This document shows positions 8,224 to 18,762 of a stretch of 64,000 nt of DNA, piece after piece (position 1 is the first letter of the stretch; the number at the start of each line of letters is the position of its first letter). A model generated the notes under the pieces. That model saw only the letters and a program-made list of their open reading frames with translations, did not search any database and was not told where the DNA came from. The stretch is from contig NZ_JACBNY010000001.1 in NCBI RefSeq assembly GCF_013449735.1, positions 276,330-340,329 of the forward strand, given 5' to 3'. The DNA comes from Pseudolactococcus laudensis (GTDB lineage Bacteria > Bacillota > Bacilli > Lactobacillales > Streptococcaceae). A program made the position numbers and the translations under genes.

Positions 8224-8781
8224 ATGGTAGCAGCAAACGAACTCAAGGCGGGCATGACTTTTGAAACTGACGGCAAACTTTTGCGCGTCTTAGAAGCAAG
8301 TCACCACAAACCTGGTAAAGGGAATACGATTATGCGTATGAAACTTCGTGATGTCCGGACTGGTTCGACTTTTGATACGTCTTATCGTCCAGAAGAAAAA
8401 TTTGATCAAGCGATTATTGAAACACACAATGCGCAATACCTCTATCAAATGGATGATACAGCTTATTTCATGGATAATGAAACTTATGACCAATATGAAA
8501 TTCCAGTAGCAAGTGTTGCAGACGAATTGAAATTTATCCTTGAAAACGAAGAAGTGAAAATCCAATTCTTTGGCTCAGAGGTGATTGGTGTTCAAGTACC
8601 AACAACTGTTGTTTTGACAGTAACTGAAACACAACCGTCTATTAAAGGCGCAACTGTAACAGGTTCTGGTAAACCAGCTACGATGGAGACAGGTCTCGTT
8701 GTTAATGTTCCTGACTTTATCGAAGTGGGTCAAAAACTTGAAATTAATACCGAGACAGGTGCTTACTTGAAACGTGCTTAA
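8224..8781 (+). CDS. efp: Elongation factor P
   Basis: The 185-aa protein is full length and has the three beta-barrel domains of EF-P. It binds stalled ribosomes between P and E sites and restores peptide-bond formation at polyproline. The tip loop reads [10 protein letters not shown] near residue 30, so the modifiable lysine is present. The signature in domain III (about 150-185, [20 protein letters not shown]) is also there. It has its own promoter and hairpin leader and is followed by yqhY and nusB, the common Firmicutes order. Confidence 0.97.
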   Translation: MVAANELKAGMTFETDGKLLRVLEASHHKPGKGNTIMRMKLRDVRTGSTFDTSYRPEEKFDQAIIETHNAQYLYQMDDTAYFMDNETYDQYEIPVASVADELKFILENEEVKIQFFGSEVIGVQVPTTVVLTVTETQPSIKGATVTGSGKPATMETGLVVNVPDFIEVGQKLEINTETGAYLKRA

Positions 8782-8874
8782 TCACATTCGTGATGAAGTT
8801 CACTGGTGATGAATAGTCTCTCCGAAACCATTCGTCACCGCACCACCTATGTCCTTAAGAAACGGGGAAAAATT

Positions 8875-9285
8875 ATGACAGATACAAATAAAATTACAAA
8901 TGCCGAAGCACTCGGCGAAATCGTCATTGCACCACAAGTTGTTGAAACAATTGTTGCAGTTGCGGTAGCAAAAATTGATGGTGTCTATGGTCTACGCAAT
9001 AAAAGTTTTGCAGACCGTATTGGCAAAAAAGCAGATGGTCGTGGTGTATATGTCCACCAAGAAGATGACAAAGTTGTTGTAGATATTTATGTTTACTTGA
9101 CTTATGGTGTTTCTGTGCCAAATGTTGCCATGGAAATGCAACGTGTTGTCAAAGACAATGTTCTTGATATGAGTGATATCGTCATTGACGAAGTCAATAT
9201 TCACGTAGCTGGTGTTGTACCTGAAAAAACACCAAAACCAGATTTCAAAGAACTCTTTGATGAGGACTTTTTGGATGTCGACTAA
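8875..9285 (+). CDS. yqhY: Asp23/Gls24 family protein (YqhY-like)
   Basis: 136 aa when started at ATG 8875, which has GGGGAAA 7 nt upstream; a longer frame from 8806 has no such support. It matches the Asp23 family (about residues 14-120: GEIVIAPQVVETIV, KIDGVYGL, VSVPNVAMEMQ). In B. subtilis the homologue affects acetyl-CoA carboxylase and fatty-acid synthesis; others relate to stress. The position between efp and nusB supports YqhY. Its last 11 bases overlap nusB. Confidence 0.88.
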   Translation: MTDTNKITNAEALGEIVIAPQVVETIVAVAVAKIDGVYGLRNKSFADRIGKKADGRGVYVHQEDDKVVVDIYVYLTYGVSVPNVAMEMQRVVKDNVLDMSDIVIDEVNIHVAGVVPEKTPKPDFKELFDEDFLDVD

Positions 9286-9892
9286 GCCATTAAGCCAGCA
9301 TGAAATTCGCATTCGTGCTGTGCAAGCCCTATATCAACTTGAAATGACACCAGACGAAACTGTGGAAGATGCGATGGTTTTTGCCTTGACGAATGACGAT
9401 AGACTGTCAAGTCAAGAATTGGTTGATGAACCCCCAGTCGTTGTTAAGCCTAAACACAAAGGGCCAGGCACTGTTTACTCTTTTACACCCAACCGTGAAG
9501 GTGGCGTGACCAAGCAAGCCTTGGGAGCAGACAATGCTGACGTTAATCCAGAGCCAACTGTTGTTATTCCGGCTGCTGCCTATATTTTGACAGACCGGTT
9601 TGATGATGTTCATAAACCAAATTTAGAATTTATGATGGCTTTAGTTTACGGGGTTCGTGCTAAGAAAACAGAACTTGACGATAAGATTACGACTTATTTA
9701 GCGAAAAATTGGTCTGTAAAACGTCTATCACCTATTAATCGTGTGATTTTAAGATTAGGTGCTTTTGAGATTTTGTTTGCTGAAACACCACGTATCGTGG
9801 CAATTAACGAAGCAATTGAACTTGCCAAAGCTTTCAACGATGAAAAAGATGCTAAGTTTATCAATGCTATTTTAACTAAAATCGGTGAATAA
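9275..9892 (+). CDS. nusB: Transcription antitermination factor NusB with long internal insertion
   Basis: NusB binds boxA RNA with ribosomal protein S10 and is needed for rRNA antitermination. The first helix (QHEIRIRAVQALYQLEM) and the C-terminal half (LEFMMALVYGV, LSPINRVILRLGAFEIL, AINEAIELAK, KFINAILTKI) are typical. Between them, about residues 40-110, is an acidic and proline-rich insertion, so the product is 205 aa against roughly 130-150 in most bacteria. Longer NusB proteins are known in lactococci, but this segment is not part of the conserved fold. ATG 9275 is chosen over the longer frame because it matches the N-terminal helix and has GAGG upstream. Confidence 0.93.
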   Translation: MSTKPLSQHEIRIRAVQALYQLEMTPDETVEDAMVFALTNDDRLSSQELVDEPPVVVKPKHKGPGTVYSFTPNREGGVTKQALGADNADVNPEPTVVIPAAAYILTDRFDDVHKPNLEFMMALVYGVRAKKTELDDKITTYLAKNWSVKRLSPINRVILRLGAFEILFAETPRIVAINEAIELAKAFNDEKDAKFINAILTKIGE

Positions 9893-9916
9893 TTAGCCGA
9901 CATCACATGATCAAAA

Positions 9917-9955
9917 AATCCCTGAACAGTTCAAATACTGCTCAGGGATTTTTTT
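9917..9955 (+). terminator. Terminator after nusB
   Basis: Stem AATCCCTGA/TCAGGGATT (9918-9926 with 9942-9950), extended inward by CAGT/ACTG, followed by T7. An A-run on the other side lets it also serve the converging CDF gene. Confidence 0.88.
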
Positions 9956-9967
9956 AATCTCTTCAAG

Positions 9968-10852
9968 TTAGTTTTCTTTGTGTGCTTGATGTTCCTGTAT
10001 ATTCTCGTCTACTTCAATAGCAGAGTAGGCAACGTCATGTTTTTCTAAGATTGTTCGGGCTGCTGATTTGGCGAGGGCTTGGTCGGTTATGGTGATGGTC
10101 ATATGTAACATCGCCGCGTGTTTTTCACCGTCAATTGACCAAATACAAAGTTCAGTTGTTTTATCAATTTCTGGTGCGCTTTCTAATTCAGCTACCAAGG
10201 CTGCATAGTTAACCGTTTCAGGCGCCGCCTCCATTAAAATTCGCAACGTACCAATAAATTTAGGAATGGCCTTGGTCAAGATAAAGATTGAAATTGATAG
10301 GGATAGAAGTGGATCTAGCCAATACCAAGGTTTGAAATGCATGACAATAGACAAAATTAGTACAGCAATCCAACCGAGGACATCCTCTAACATGTGGAGG
10401 TTAAGGATACTTTCATTGCGAGATTGTCCTCTCGTCATCAAATAAGCCCCGTAACCATTGGCAATAACGGCGATAACAGCAAGCCAGAACATTCCTGTCG
10501 TTTGAACAGGTGTCGGATGTAGCAGCCGAGGAATCGCCTCTAAGATAACAAGTGTAGAGCCGATAAGCAGGATGACACTAGTAATCAAGGCACCAAGCAA
10601 GGAAAAGCGACGATAGCCTAAGGTGTAGGAATGATTCGATTTCTTACGCGAGACTTTCTCGAAAAACCAGGCAAAACCGACTGCAATCGCATCACCCGAA
10701 TCGTGGACGGCATCAGAGAGAATGGCGACAGAGCCGAACATGGCGCCGAAAATAAATTCAAGAATAGCGAAAACGATGTTTAAAACAAAAACAATCGTGA
10801 TGCGTTTGCCAGATTCCGCGTTAGGCGTCGTATGATGATGTTTGTGAGTCAT
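9968..10852 (-). CDS. czcD: Cation diffusion facilitator, CzcD-like zinc exporter
   Basis: A 294-aa CDF protein with six membrane segments (about residues 17-200) and a C-terminal metal-sensing cytoplasmic domain. The second segment has the HDSGDA metal site (His-Asp-x-x-x-Asp pattern of zinc CDFs), and the N terminus is His-rich (THKHHH). It should export Zn2+ and perhaps Cd2+ or Co2+ in exchange for protons. The gene overlaps the end of the upstream arsR-type regulator by 32 bp, so the two form one operon. Confidence 0.88.
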   Translation of the reverse strand: MTHKHHHTTPNAESGKRITIVFVLNIVFAILEFIFGAMFGSVAILSDAVHDSGDAIAVGFAWFFEKVSRKKSNHSYTLGYRRFSLLGALITSVILLIGSTLVILEAIPRLLHPTPVQTTGMFWLAVIAVIANGYGAYLMTRGQSRNESILNLHMLEDVLGWIAVLILSIVMHFKPWYWLDPLLSLSISIFILTKAIPKFIGTLRILMEAAPETVNYAALVAELESAPEIDKTTELCIWSIDGEKHAAMLHMTITITDQALAKSAARTILEKHDVAYSAIEVDENIQEHQAHKEN

Positions 10853-11159
10853 GGATGTGGTCGCTTTCTAATTCTTGCGCATGGGCAATGGAGAGTTTGA
10901 GAAGTTGTAGGATGTGGCTATCGCCAATTTGATAATTGATGGCTTTGCCATTTCTGGCTTGAGTAACGAGCTGATGGGCTTTGAGTATCTTGAGTTGATG
11001 GGAGACGGCAGATTGTTCTAAGCCGATAGCCTCAGAAATTTGAGAGACGTTTTGTTGTCCCTCAGATAAGAGTAGTAAGATTTTAACGCGAGAAGGATTG
11101 GCTAAAATCTTGTGAATATGGACAATTTCTGTAAGGACTTCATTTGAAATGTTTTTCAT
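10821..11159 (-). CDS. ArsR/SmtB family metal-sensing repressor (CzrA-like)
   Basis: 112 aa with a winged helix (LANPSRVKILLLL, QNVSQISEAIGLEQSAVSHQLKIL). The C-terminal helix reads DSHILQLLKLSIAHAQE, which gives the alpha-5 zinc site pattern Asp-x-His...His-x-x-Glu of CzrA/SmtB; the alpha-3 Cys motif of ArsR/CadC is absent. It should release DNA on binding zinc and so induce the downstream CDF gene. ATG 11159 is the only sensible start; no SD is seen and the -10 box ends 6 nt before it. Confidence 0.85.
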   Translation of the reverse strand: MKNISNEVLTEIVHIHKILANPSRVKILLLLSEGQQNVSQISEAIGLEQSAVSHQLKILKAHQLVTQARNGKAINYQIGDSHILQLLKLSIAHAQELESDHIHDSQTSSYDA

Positions 11160-11194
11160 ATGAATATTTTATCATATGTTTTTAGAGAAAGCAA
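11158..11194 (-). promoter_or_regulatory. Promoter and likely operator of the arsR-czcD operon
   Basis: Minus strand: TTGCTT at 11194-11189 and TAAAAT at 11171-11166, spacer 17 bp. The inverted repeat ATATGA-N8-TCATAT (11158-11177) covers the -10 box, the predicted start and the first codon, and has the AT-rich form of ArsR/SmtB operators. Confidence 0.7.
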
Positions 11195-11319
11195 GTCCAT
11201 AGTGTGTAAAAGCTGGATCAGAATAATTTGCATCAATTCCCTATTTTTTAGGGATATTTGGTAAAATATAAATAGAGCGTTTTCAAAAAAATAATAGTAA
11301 GTATAGAAAGAAGTGACAC

Positions 11320-12264
11320 ATGACAGAACCATTATTTCTTCAATCAGTTTTTCAGGAAAAAATTTGGGGTGGCGATCATCTCAAATCTTTTGGATATGAC
11401 TTGCCGACAGATAAAATCGGGGAATATTGGGCGATTTCTGCTCATCCTAATGGTTTATCAACGATAAAAAATGGTGAATTTGCCGGTCAAACCTTAGATG
11501 TACTTTACAAAAATCATCGGGATTTATTTGGAAATTCTCAAAAAGAAGTGTTTCCACTCTTAACCAAAATTTTGGATGCTAATGATTGGCTCAGTGTTCA
11601 GGTTCATCCAGATGATACCTATGGTTTAGCGCATGAAGGTGAGTTAGGAAAAACAGAGTGTTGGTACATTATCGCGGCGGAGCCTGATGCTGAAATCATC
11701 TATGGTCACCATGCCAAAAATAAGGCGGAATTACGCGCTATGATTGAGGCAGGAGATTGGGATCGCTTATTAACGAAAGTAAAAGTTAAGGCTGGTGATT
11801 TCTTCTATGTACCAAGTGGTACTATGCATGCCATTGGTAAGGGGATTTTGATTTTAGAAACACAACAATCATCAGATACGACCTATCGTGTCTATGATTT
11901 TGATAGGGAAGATGACCAGGGTAATTTGCGTGAACTGCATATTGACAAATCAATTGATGTGTTGAATTACGGTGCACCTGCCAATACAACACCTGTCGTG
12001 ATAGAGTCACCAAATTTTGTTAAGACTTCCTATGTCTCTAACGACTTCTTTACAGTTGAAAAATGGGAGATTTCAGGCCCTGTATCTATTGCCAAAACGG
12101 CACCTTACACCCTGTGTTCAGTTTTGGAGGGACAAGGCAGTTTACATGTTGCAGGGGTAAGTTATCCAGTTAAAAAAGGTAATCACTTCATTTTGACAAG
12201 TGATATTTTGGATTGGCAATTCGATGGCCAATTGTGCATCATTGCCAGCCACGATGGGGAATAA
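11320..12264 (+). CDS. manA: Mannose-6-phosphate isomerase, class I
   Basis: A 314-aa cupin-type zinc isomerase interconverting mannose 6-phosphate and fructose 6-phosphate. Visible metal ligands are Gln and His in VQVHPDD (about residue 95), Glu in KTECWY and His in GTMHAIG (about residue 170). The length is typical for the short Firmicutes form. GAAAGAAG upstream of ATG 11320 supports the start. The GH13 gene starts 2 nt after its stop, so manA may head the glycogen/maltodextrin transcript. Confidence 0.95.
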   Translation: MTEPLFLQSVFQEKIWGGDHLKSFGYDLPTDKIGEYWAISAHPNGLSTIKNGEFAGQTLDVLYKNHRDLFGNSQKEVFPLLTKILDANDWLSVQVHPDDTYGLAHEGELGKTECWYIIAAEPDAEIIYGHHAKNKAELRAMIEAGDWDRLLTKVKVKAGDFFYVPSGTMHAIGKGILILETQQSSDTTYRVYDFDREDDQGNLRELHIDKSIDVLNYGAPANTTPVVIESPNFVKTSYVSNDFFTVEKWEISGPVSIAKTAPYTLCSVLEGQGSLHVAGVSYPVKKGNHFILTSDILDWQFDGQLCIIASHDGE

Positions 12265-12266
12265 GT

Positions 12267-14048
12267 ATGGCTAAAATCACCTACAATTCATGGCTACAAG
12301 AACATAAAAGACCATTTGGTGCTGTTCTTGTTGGCACAACGATTGAGTTTGATCTGATGATTCAAACCAATCATCAAGTTACGGTTAATATCGTTTTACA
12401 ATTTGAAAATGGCTTTAAATCTTATGAAAAAATGACGGCTATTTCTGACGGTATTTTTCGTATGACCCTATCTAATTTGACAGAGATTGGTTATTATAAC
12501 TATTATTTTCAAATTACAGAGTTTGACGATACGCATGAATACCGGTATTTTTATGGGGCTACCGAAATTGGAGGTGGACCAGGTACAACTTATGTAAATG
12601 AAATATCAGTTATACCTTACACACAAACGATTTTTTTGAAACGTGAAGAGGCGCCAGACTGGTATCGGCAAGCGATTTTCTATCAGATTTTCCCAGACTC
12701 ATTTGCTAGGAAAGGTCATTTAGAGAATCCCAAAGATAATATCTTTTTCTACGGTAAAGAAACAGACCCTCCCTACTATATTAGAGAAGGTAATGGTGAT
12801 ATTACACATTGGACTTATTATGGTGGCAATATAGCGGGCATTATTGATAAGATACCCTACCTCAAATTGCTGGGAGTCACGTCGCTTTATTTCAATCCAA
12901 TTTTTGAGGCAAGAAGTTCTCATCGCTATGATACCAGTGATTACATGAAAATCGATCCTGTTTTAGGCACTGAGGCTGACTTTAAACAGTTAGTTGACAC
13001 CTTACACCAGCATGATATGCGGCTTATTTTAGATGGCGTCTTTTCACATGTCGGTAGAAATTCAAAATATTTTGATTTTGACGGCAAGTCTGGCGGTCAA
13101 GGCGCTTATCAAACGACGCAATCTCCTTACTTTGATTGGTTTACATTTAATCAATATCCAGATGATTATAAGTCTTGGTGGGGGATTAAAGATTTACCAA
13201 CCATTGATAAAACGAAAGAGAGTTTTCAGCAGTATATCTATGGTGAAAGCGATAGCGTGCTCAGTAAATGGAATGGTCTGGGGATTGACGGTTGGCGACT
13301 AGATGTCGCAGATGAGTTACCAGATGATTTTATCAAAGGCATTCGGGATACACTTGAAAATTATCCTGAGCAAGTTTTAATCGGTGAAGTTTGGGAAGAT
13401 GCATCACGTAAAATTGCTTATGAGCAACATCGTAAATATATTTATGGTGATGCCTTGCATGCAGCGATGAACTACCCTTTTCGAGATATTATTATCGGGC
13501 TTGTGACAAGCGAGATGTCACCTGAGACGGCTGCGAGAAAACTCATGCAGTTGTCGGAAAACTACCCAGCAGATGTCTTTTTAAACAATTTTAACAACAT
13601 TGGCACACATGATACTGAGCGAATTTTAACGCGTTTAGGTGAAAACCTAACAAAACTTGATCTAGCAGTTGGCTTGTTAATGATTTTGCCAGGTGTTCCA
13701 ACCATATATTATGGGGATGAGGCTGGCCTAATCGGTCATAAAGACCCTGAAAATCGAGCTTTCTTCCCTTGGAAAAATGTCAATGAATCAACAAGCAAAA
13801 TTTATCAAAAATGGATTAAAATTAGACAATCTGCCCCAGTTTTGATAACTGGAAATCTATCATTGTTCTATTCTGATAGAATTTTCGGACTTATTAGATA
13901 AGACGCTAATGATACAGCAATCTTCATCTTTAATATATCAAACCAAGGAATTATGGTTGATTTAAGTAACATGACCTTTTTAAGCGAGGAAGTTGATTGT
14001 TCACCGTTCTTTTTAGGAGCATTTGAAAGTATCTATAAATTTAAATAA
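12267..14048 (+). pseudogene. GH13 alpha-glycosidase (neopullulanase/cyclomaltodextrinase type), in-frame stop
   Basis: The frame from ATG 12267 encodes an N-terminal CBM34-like domain (about 1-125) and a GH13 barrel with DGVFSHVG, the nucleophile Asp in GWRLDVADE, the acid Glu in LIGEVWED and NIGTHDTE. It would hydrolyse maltodextrin, pullulan or cyclodextrin bonds in the cytosol. A TAA at 13899-13901 ends the protein after 544 residues, but the same frame stays open for 48 more codons (AIFIFNISNQ and onward) to TAA 14046-14048, giving the expected C-terminal beta domain. The catalytic domain is complete, so some activity is possible, but the fold is probably incomplete. Confidence 0.85.
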
Positions 14049-14056
14049 CTAAATGT

Positions 14057-14086
14057 AAGACTATCTGAAAAGATAGTCTTTTCTCA
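14057..14086 (+). terminator. Terminator after the GH13 gene
   Basis: Perfect 10-bp stem AAGACTATCT/AGATAGTCTT with GAAA loop, then a T-rich run. It separates manA-GH13 from glgB. Confidence 0.85.
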
Positions 14087-14102
14087 TTTTTTACGGTATT
14101 CT

Positions 14103-14131
14103 TTGCTATTACAATAGTAATATGATAATAT
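14103..14131 (+). promoter_or_regulatory. Predicted promoter of the glgB-glgA operon
   Basis: TTGCTA at 14103-14108 and TAATAT at 14126-14131, spacer 17 bp. A TATTAC/GTAATA inverted repeat lies in the spacer. No cre box was seen here. Confidence 0.5.
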
Positions 14132-14173
14132 AAAATATATAAATAAGAAATAAATTATGATAAAGGGATGTTT

Positions 14174-16376
14174 ATGGGATAAACATTAGCAGATGAGGCG
14201 CTAAGAACGTTCACGACGGGGGAAAACTTCCATGTGCAACACTATTTAGGGTGTCATCAAACAGAAAATGGCCGTGTTTTTCGAGTCTGGGCACCGCATG
14301 CGCAACAGGTGCAATTGATTGGAGACATGACTGATTGGCGAGAGCATCCTGTGCCAATGTCACGTAACGAAAAAGGCGTTTGGGAAGTGACACTACCTGA
14401 TACACAAGCTAGTCTAGGTGTTTACTACAAGTATCTGGTGACACGCGCATCAGGACAAGTGATTGAAAAAATGGATCCTTACGCAATTCGTTTTGGCGAG
14501 CGACCGGATACGGCTGCACAAATCTATGATGTCAGCCCTAAAGAATGGCAAGATGGTGATTGGCTGACTGCGCGTCGCAAGCGCAACATGTTCAGTGCAC
14601 CACTGAATATCTATGAAGTTCATGCGGGGTCTTGGCAACGTCATGAAGACGGTAGACTTTATACCTTCTCAGATTTGACTGCAACTTTGATTCCCTATGT
14701 CAAATCACTCGGTTATACGCATATTGAGTTTATGCCCCTCATGACGCATCCCCTGGGCATGAGCTGGGGCTACCAGTTAACTGGATATTTTGCTTTAGAG
14801 CATACCTATGGTACACCAGAAGAGTTTCAAGATTTTGTCGAGGCAGCGCATTTGGCGGGACTAGGCGTTATCGTAGACTGGGTGCCGGGACATTTCTCAC
14901 AAAATGATGATGCACTTGCCTATTTTGATGGGACACCTACTTATGAGTATCAAGATGGTAATCGCGCTCGTAATGTTGGTTGGCAAGAACTAAATTTTGA
15001 TGTGTCTAAACCACAAGTTCAATCTTTCTTAATCTCATCACTTAAATTTTGGATTGACTTCTATCATATTGATGGCGTTCGAATTGATGCGGTGTCTAAC
15101 ATGCTCTATCTTGATTACGATCAAGGTCCTTGGACGCCAAATCCAGATGGTTCTAATACCAATCATGATGGTGTAGAATTTTTTAAAAAATTAACGAGTG
15201 TGATTAAACTTGCACATCCAGATGTTATCATGGCAGCAGAAGAAGCCAGTAGTCAAATCAAGATTACTGGGATGCTTGAAATGGGCGGCCTAGGTTTTGA
15301 TTTCAAATGGAACATGGGCTGGATGAACGACGTCTTGAGATTTTATCAGATGGACCCACTTTATCGTGGTCAACACTTTAGTCTGCTGACCTTTAGTTTC
15401 ATGTATATGATGGATGAAAATTTCATTTTACCCTTCTCACATGATGAAGTCGTTCATGGTAAAAAAATCCCTCATGCATAAGATGTGGGGCGACCGCTAT
15501 CAACAGTTTTCAGGTTTGAGAAACTTGTTAGCCTACCAAATTTGTCATCCGGGTAAAAATCTCTTGTTTATGGGACAAGAGTTCGGGCAGTTTCTTGAAT
15601 GGAAATATGATTGGCAGTTAGAATGGGCCGTCTCTGATGAGATGAACGACCAGATGCAAGCCTTCACGACAGCTCTTGCGCATTTTTATCAGGCATCGCC
15701 TCAGTTATTTGAACTAGACCATGATTACGCAGGGTTCGAAGTAATTGACGCTGATAATACTGCGCAGAGTGTCCTGAGTTTCATTCGGAAAGATGCGTCA
15801 GGCAATCAGTTGATTTGTGTCTTTAATATGGCACCGATTGAACGTTCAAACTTTACCATTGGGGTCCCGTTTGCGGGAACCTACACTGAGGTGCTAAATT
15901 CAGAAATGGCTGAATTTGGCGGTTCGTGGTTAGCACACAATGCTGATACAGCGACACAAAAAGGTCAGTGGAAGGATTATCAAAACACGCTGAGCTTTAC
16001 ATTGCCGGCGCTTGGTGCAGTGATTTGGACGCTATCGAAAGCCGATGGTGCAGCTAAAACTAAGGCAAAAAAGTCAACTAAATCAACTAAGAATGTGACT
16101 AAATCAAGTCGTAAAACGACTAGTCATGCTATTGCGTCAGAGGACGTGAAACAACTCACTCAGGTAGAGTGGGAATCACTGGCTGAGTATTTCCCAATGG
16201 GGAGCCGCTCCAAATATGAGAAGCGTGACTTGGTCAACGCTGCTCTGTATATTCAGCAGACTGGAACGGTCTGGGCTAAACTACCTGAAAATTATCCACC
16301 ATATGGTAGTGTGTATGCCTTTTACAAACGGTCTTTGAAAAACGGCAGTTGGCAACATGTGTTGGATGTACTTTAA
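14174..16376 (+). pseudogene. glgB: Glycogen branching enzyme GlgB with C-terminal transposase-like domain; nonsense and frameshift
   Basis: GlgB makes alpha-1,6 branches in glycogen. Two lesions are visible. ATG 14174 (AAAGGG upstream) is followed at codon 3 by TAA (14180-14182), although the frame continues with the conserved [12 protein letters not shown] start of GlgB. A run of seven A at 15461-15467 shifts the frame by one base within [21 protein letters not shown] 14234 with a GGGGGA upstream could restart translation without the first residues. The CBM48 and GH13 domains are otherwise normal ([18 protein letters not shown]). After the usual end (about 16035) come a Lys/Ser/Thr-rich linker and a DUF4096-like domain (16141-16373), normally the N terminus of IS5-family transposases. 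Confidence 0.88.
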
Positions 16377-16481
16377 AAAACAACTCTAAAAATTAAGCCT
16401 ATCTGGCAGGACATGATGATTTATCAACAGGCGTCATGATATTGCCTTGATATAAATTGTATATGGAAAAAAGGAGAAAGT

Positions 16482-17627
16482 ATGAGAGAAGAAATGCTTG
16501 CGCTAATTTTAGCAGGGGGGCAAGGCACGCGTTTAGGTGCTCTAACTTCAACTGTTGCTAAACCAGCAGTTCAATTTGGTGGCCGTTATCGGATTATTGA
16601 TTTTGCGCTTTCAAACTGTGTCAATTCAGGCATTAAAAATGTCGGTGTGATTACGCAGTATGAACCGCTTGAACTCAATGCTCATGTTGGAAATGGCTCA
16701 GCTTGGGGCCTTGATGGTATTGACAGTGGCGTGACGATTTTGCAGCCGTATTCGGCAACGGAAGGCAATAAATGGTTCGAAGGAACCAGTCATGCTATTT
16801 ATCAAAACATTGGCTACATTGACAAACTAGATCCTGAGTATGTCTTGATCTTGTCAGGTGACCATATCTACAAAATGGACTATGACGACATGTTACATGC
16901 GCATAAGGACAGCCGGGCTAATTTGACCGTGGCTGTTATGGACGTGCCATTAGAAGAAGCTAGTCGTTTTGGTATCATGAATACGGATACATCTAATCGT
17001 ATCGTTGAATTTGAAGAAAAACCAGAGGTTCCTAAATCAACAAAAGCCTCTATGGGGATTTACATTTTCAACTGGAAAGAATTGCGTCAAATTCTACAAA
17101 GTGGCGAAAAAAATCAAATTGACATGTCTGACTTTGGTAAAAATGTCATTCCAACTTACTTGGAAGCCGGAGAACGTGTCTATGCTTACGAATTTTCAGG
17201 CTATTGGAAAGACGTTGGTACAATTGAATCTTTGCATGAAGCCAACATGGAGTATATTTCACCAGATAACGAATTAGATAGCCGTGACCGTAGCTGGAAA
17301 ATTTATTCTCATAATGAAATTGCACCGCCTAACTTTATCAGTGAGACAGCAAAAGTCCGAGATTCTCTCGTTGTCGACGGTGCTATTGTTTCAGGTTCAG
17401 TGAAACATTCGATTATCTCAACGGATGTGCATATCCATGAGACAGCCGAAGTAGAGGATTCGTTTATCATGACGAATTGTATCATTGAGCCAGGCGCAGT
17501 TGTCAAAAACGCCATTATTGGTGAAGGTAGCCGAATCGGTACTAATGTTAAAATCATTGGTACGAAGAAAGAAATCGGAGTTGTAGGGTATAAAGAAAAA
17601 GTGAGGGTAGAAGATGAAGATCGGTAA
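16482..17627 (+). CDS. glgC: Glucose-1-phosphate adenylyltransferase, catalytic subunit
   Basis: 381 aa; makes ADP-glucose from glucose 1-phosphate and ATP, the first step of glycogen synthesis. The nucleotide loop AGGQGTRLG is at residues 10-19, the substrate region [16 protein letters not shown] at about 180, and the left-handed beta helix ([20 protein letters not shown]) at the end. AAAGGAG precedes ATG 16482. It overlaps glgD by 14 nt. The gene is intact, although glgB upstream is not. Confidence 0.96.
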   Translation: MREEMLALILAGGQGTRLGALTSTVAKPAVQFGGRYRIIDFALSNCVNSGIKNVGVITQYEPLELNAHVGNGSAWGLDGIDSGVTILQPYSATEGNKWFEGTSHAIYQNIGYIDKLDPEYVLILSGDHIYKMDYDDMLHAHKDSRANLTVAVMDVPLEEASRFGIMNTDTSNRIVEFEEKPEVPKSTKASMGIYIFNWKELRQILQSGEKNQIDMSDFGKNVIPTYLEAGERVYAYEFSGYWKDVGTIESLHEANMEYISPDNELDSRDRSWKIYSHNEIAPPNFISETAKVRDSLVVDGAIVSGSVKHSIISTDVHIHETAEVEDSFIMTNCIIEPGAVVKNAIIGEGSRIGTNVKIIGTKKEIGVVGYKEKVRVEDEDR

Positions 17628-18762
17628 ATATTGTGCTATTTTAGGAAATGCACTAGGAACACATAAACTAGACCAATTAGTGAATTCACGACCACTTGCC
17701 ACATTACCATTTGATGGTAAATATCGCTTGATCGATTTTCAACTTTCTAACTTGGTTAATGCAGGAATTACTAATATTTGTGGGGTTTTCTCACAAAAAA
17801 ATGTCCCGTCTGTTTTAGACCACATTAGAACAGGTCGTGAGTGGGGACTTAACTCACTTTTGAACCATTTCTTCGTAGGTTTCTATAGTAACGATGATAT
17901 TGGTGAAACCGTTACGGATCAGACCTATTACCCACAACTTTTGACTTTCTTGCGTCGGTCACACAGTATTTACACCGTTTTCTCAACAGCTGATGTTCTC
18001 TGTAATATCAACTTAGAGCAGTTGATTCATGTGCACGAGGTCAATCAACGGACGATGAGTGTTGTCTATAAAAAAATGCCGAAAGAACAGATGAGTTCAG
18101 TTAACAGCGTTCTTGATCTGGATGAAACAGATACAGTATCAGATGTGAAAGACTATGATGCAAGCCGCTATGGTGAAGATGATTTAATTGCAATGTCAAC
18201 AGGAATTTATATCATCAATACCGACTTCTTGATTAGTCTGATGGAAGTTGAGCAGTACGAAGCAGCACCACGTAAATTACGTTTTCTCTTGTTGAATAAA
18301 CTTGTGGAACTTGGCGCACTTGGTTATGAATATGCGGGTTACATGAAAAATATTCATGATGTGAAGTCGTATTATGATGCGAACATGGATATGCTAGATC
18401 CTCAGAAATTCACGTCATTGTTGCATGCAACGCAAAAAGTTTATACGAAAGTAAAAAATGAAGAGGCAACTTATTTTGCCAATTCGTCTGAGATTTTTAA
18501 CTCACAATTTGCCTCTGGCTCAGTCATTGAGGGACGTGTTGAAAATTCTATCATTTCTCGCCGTTGTCATCTTGACAAAGAAGCATCTATCAAGGATTCT
18601 ATCATCTTCCCTAATGTCAAAATTGGTGCGGGTGCTCGTGTGGCATATGCCATTTTGGATAAAGAAGTTGAGATTGCACCAGGTATTCAAGTCATTGGTA
18701 CAAAAGAAAAGCCAATCATTATTGAAAAATTTGGTCGTGTGACAGAGGATAGAATCTTATGA
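17614..18762 (+). CDS. glgD: Glucose-1-phosphate adenylyltransferase subunit GlgD
   Basis: 382 aa, a GlgC paralogue. The N-terminal GGxGTRL loop is replaced by [11 protein letters not shown], so it is the non-catalytic partner that modulates GlgC in Firmicutes. The C-terminal beta-helix repeats are kept ([20 protein letters not shown]). It overlaps glgC by 14 nt and glgA by 4 nt (ATGA), so the three are translationally coupled. Confidence 0.95.
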   Translation: MKIGKYCAILGNALGTHKLDQLVNSRPLATLPFDGKYRLIDFQLSNLVNAGITNICGVFSQKNVPSVLDHIRTGREWGLNSLLNHFFVGFYSNDDIGETVTDQTYYPQLLTFLRRSHSIYTVFSTADVLCNINLEQLIHVHEVNQRTMSVVYKKMPKEQMSSVNSVLDLDETDTVSDVKDYDASRYGEDDLIAMSTGIYIINTDFLISLMEVEQYEAAPRKLRFLLLNKLVELGALGYEYAGYMKNIHDVKSYYDANMDMLDPQKFTSLLHATQKVYTKVKNEEATYFANSSEIFNSQFASGSVIEGRVENSIISRRCHLDKEASIKDSIIFPNVKIGAGARVAYAILDKEVEIAPGIQVIGTKEKPIIIEKFGRVTEDRIL

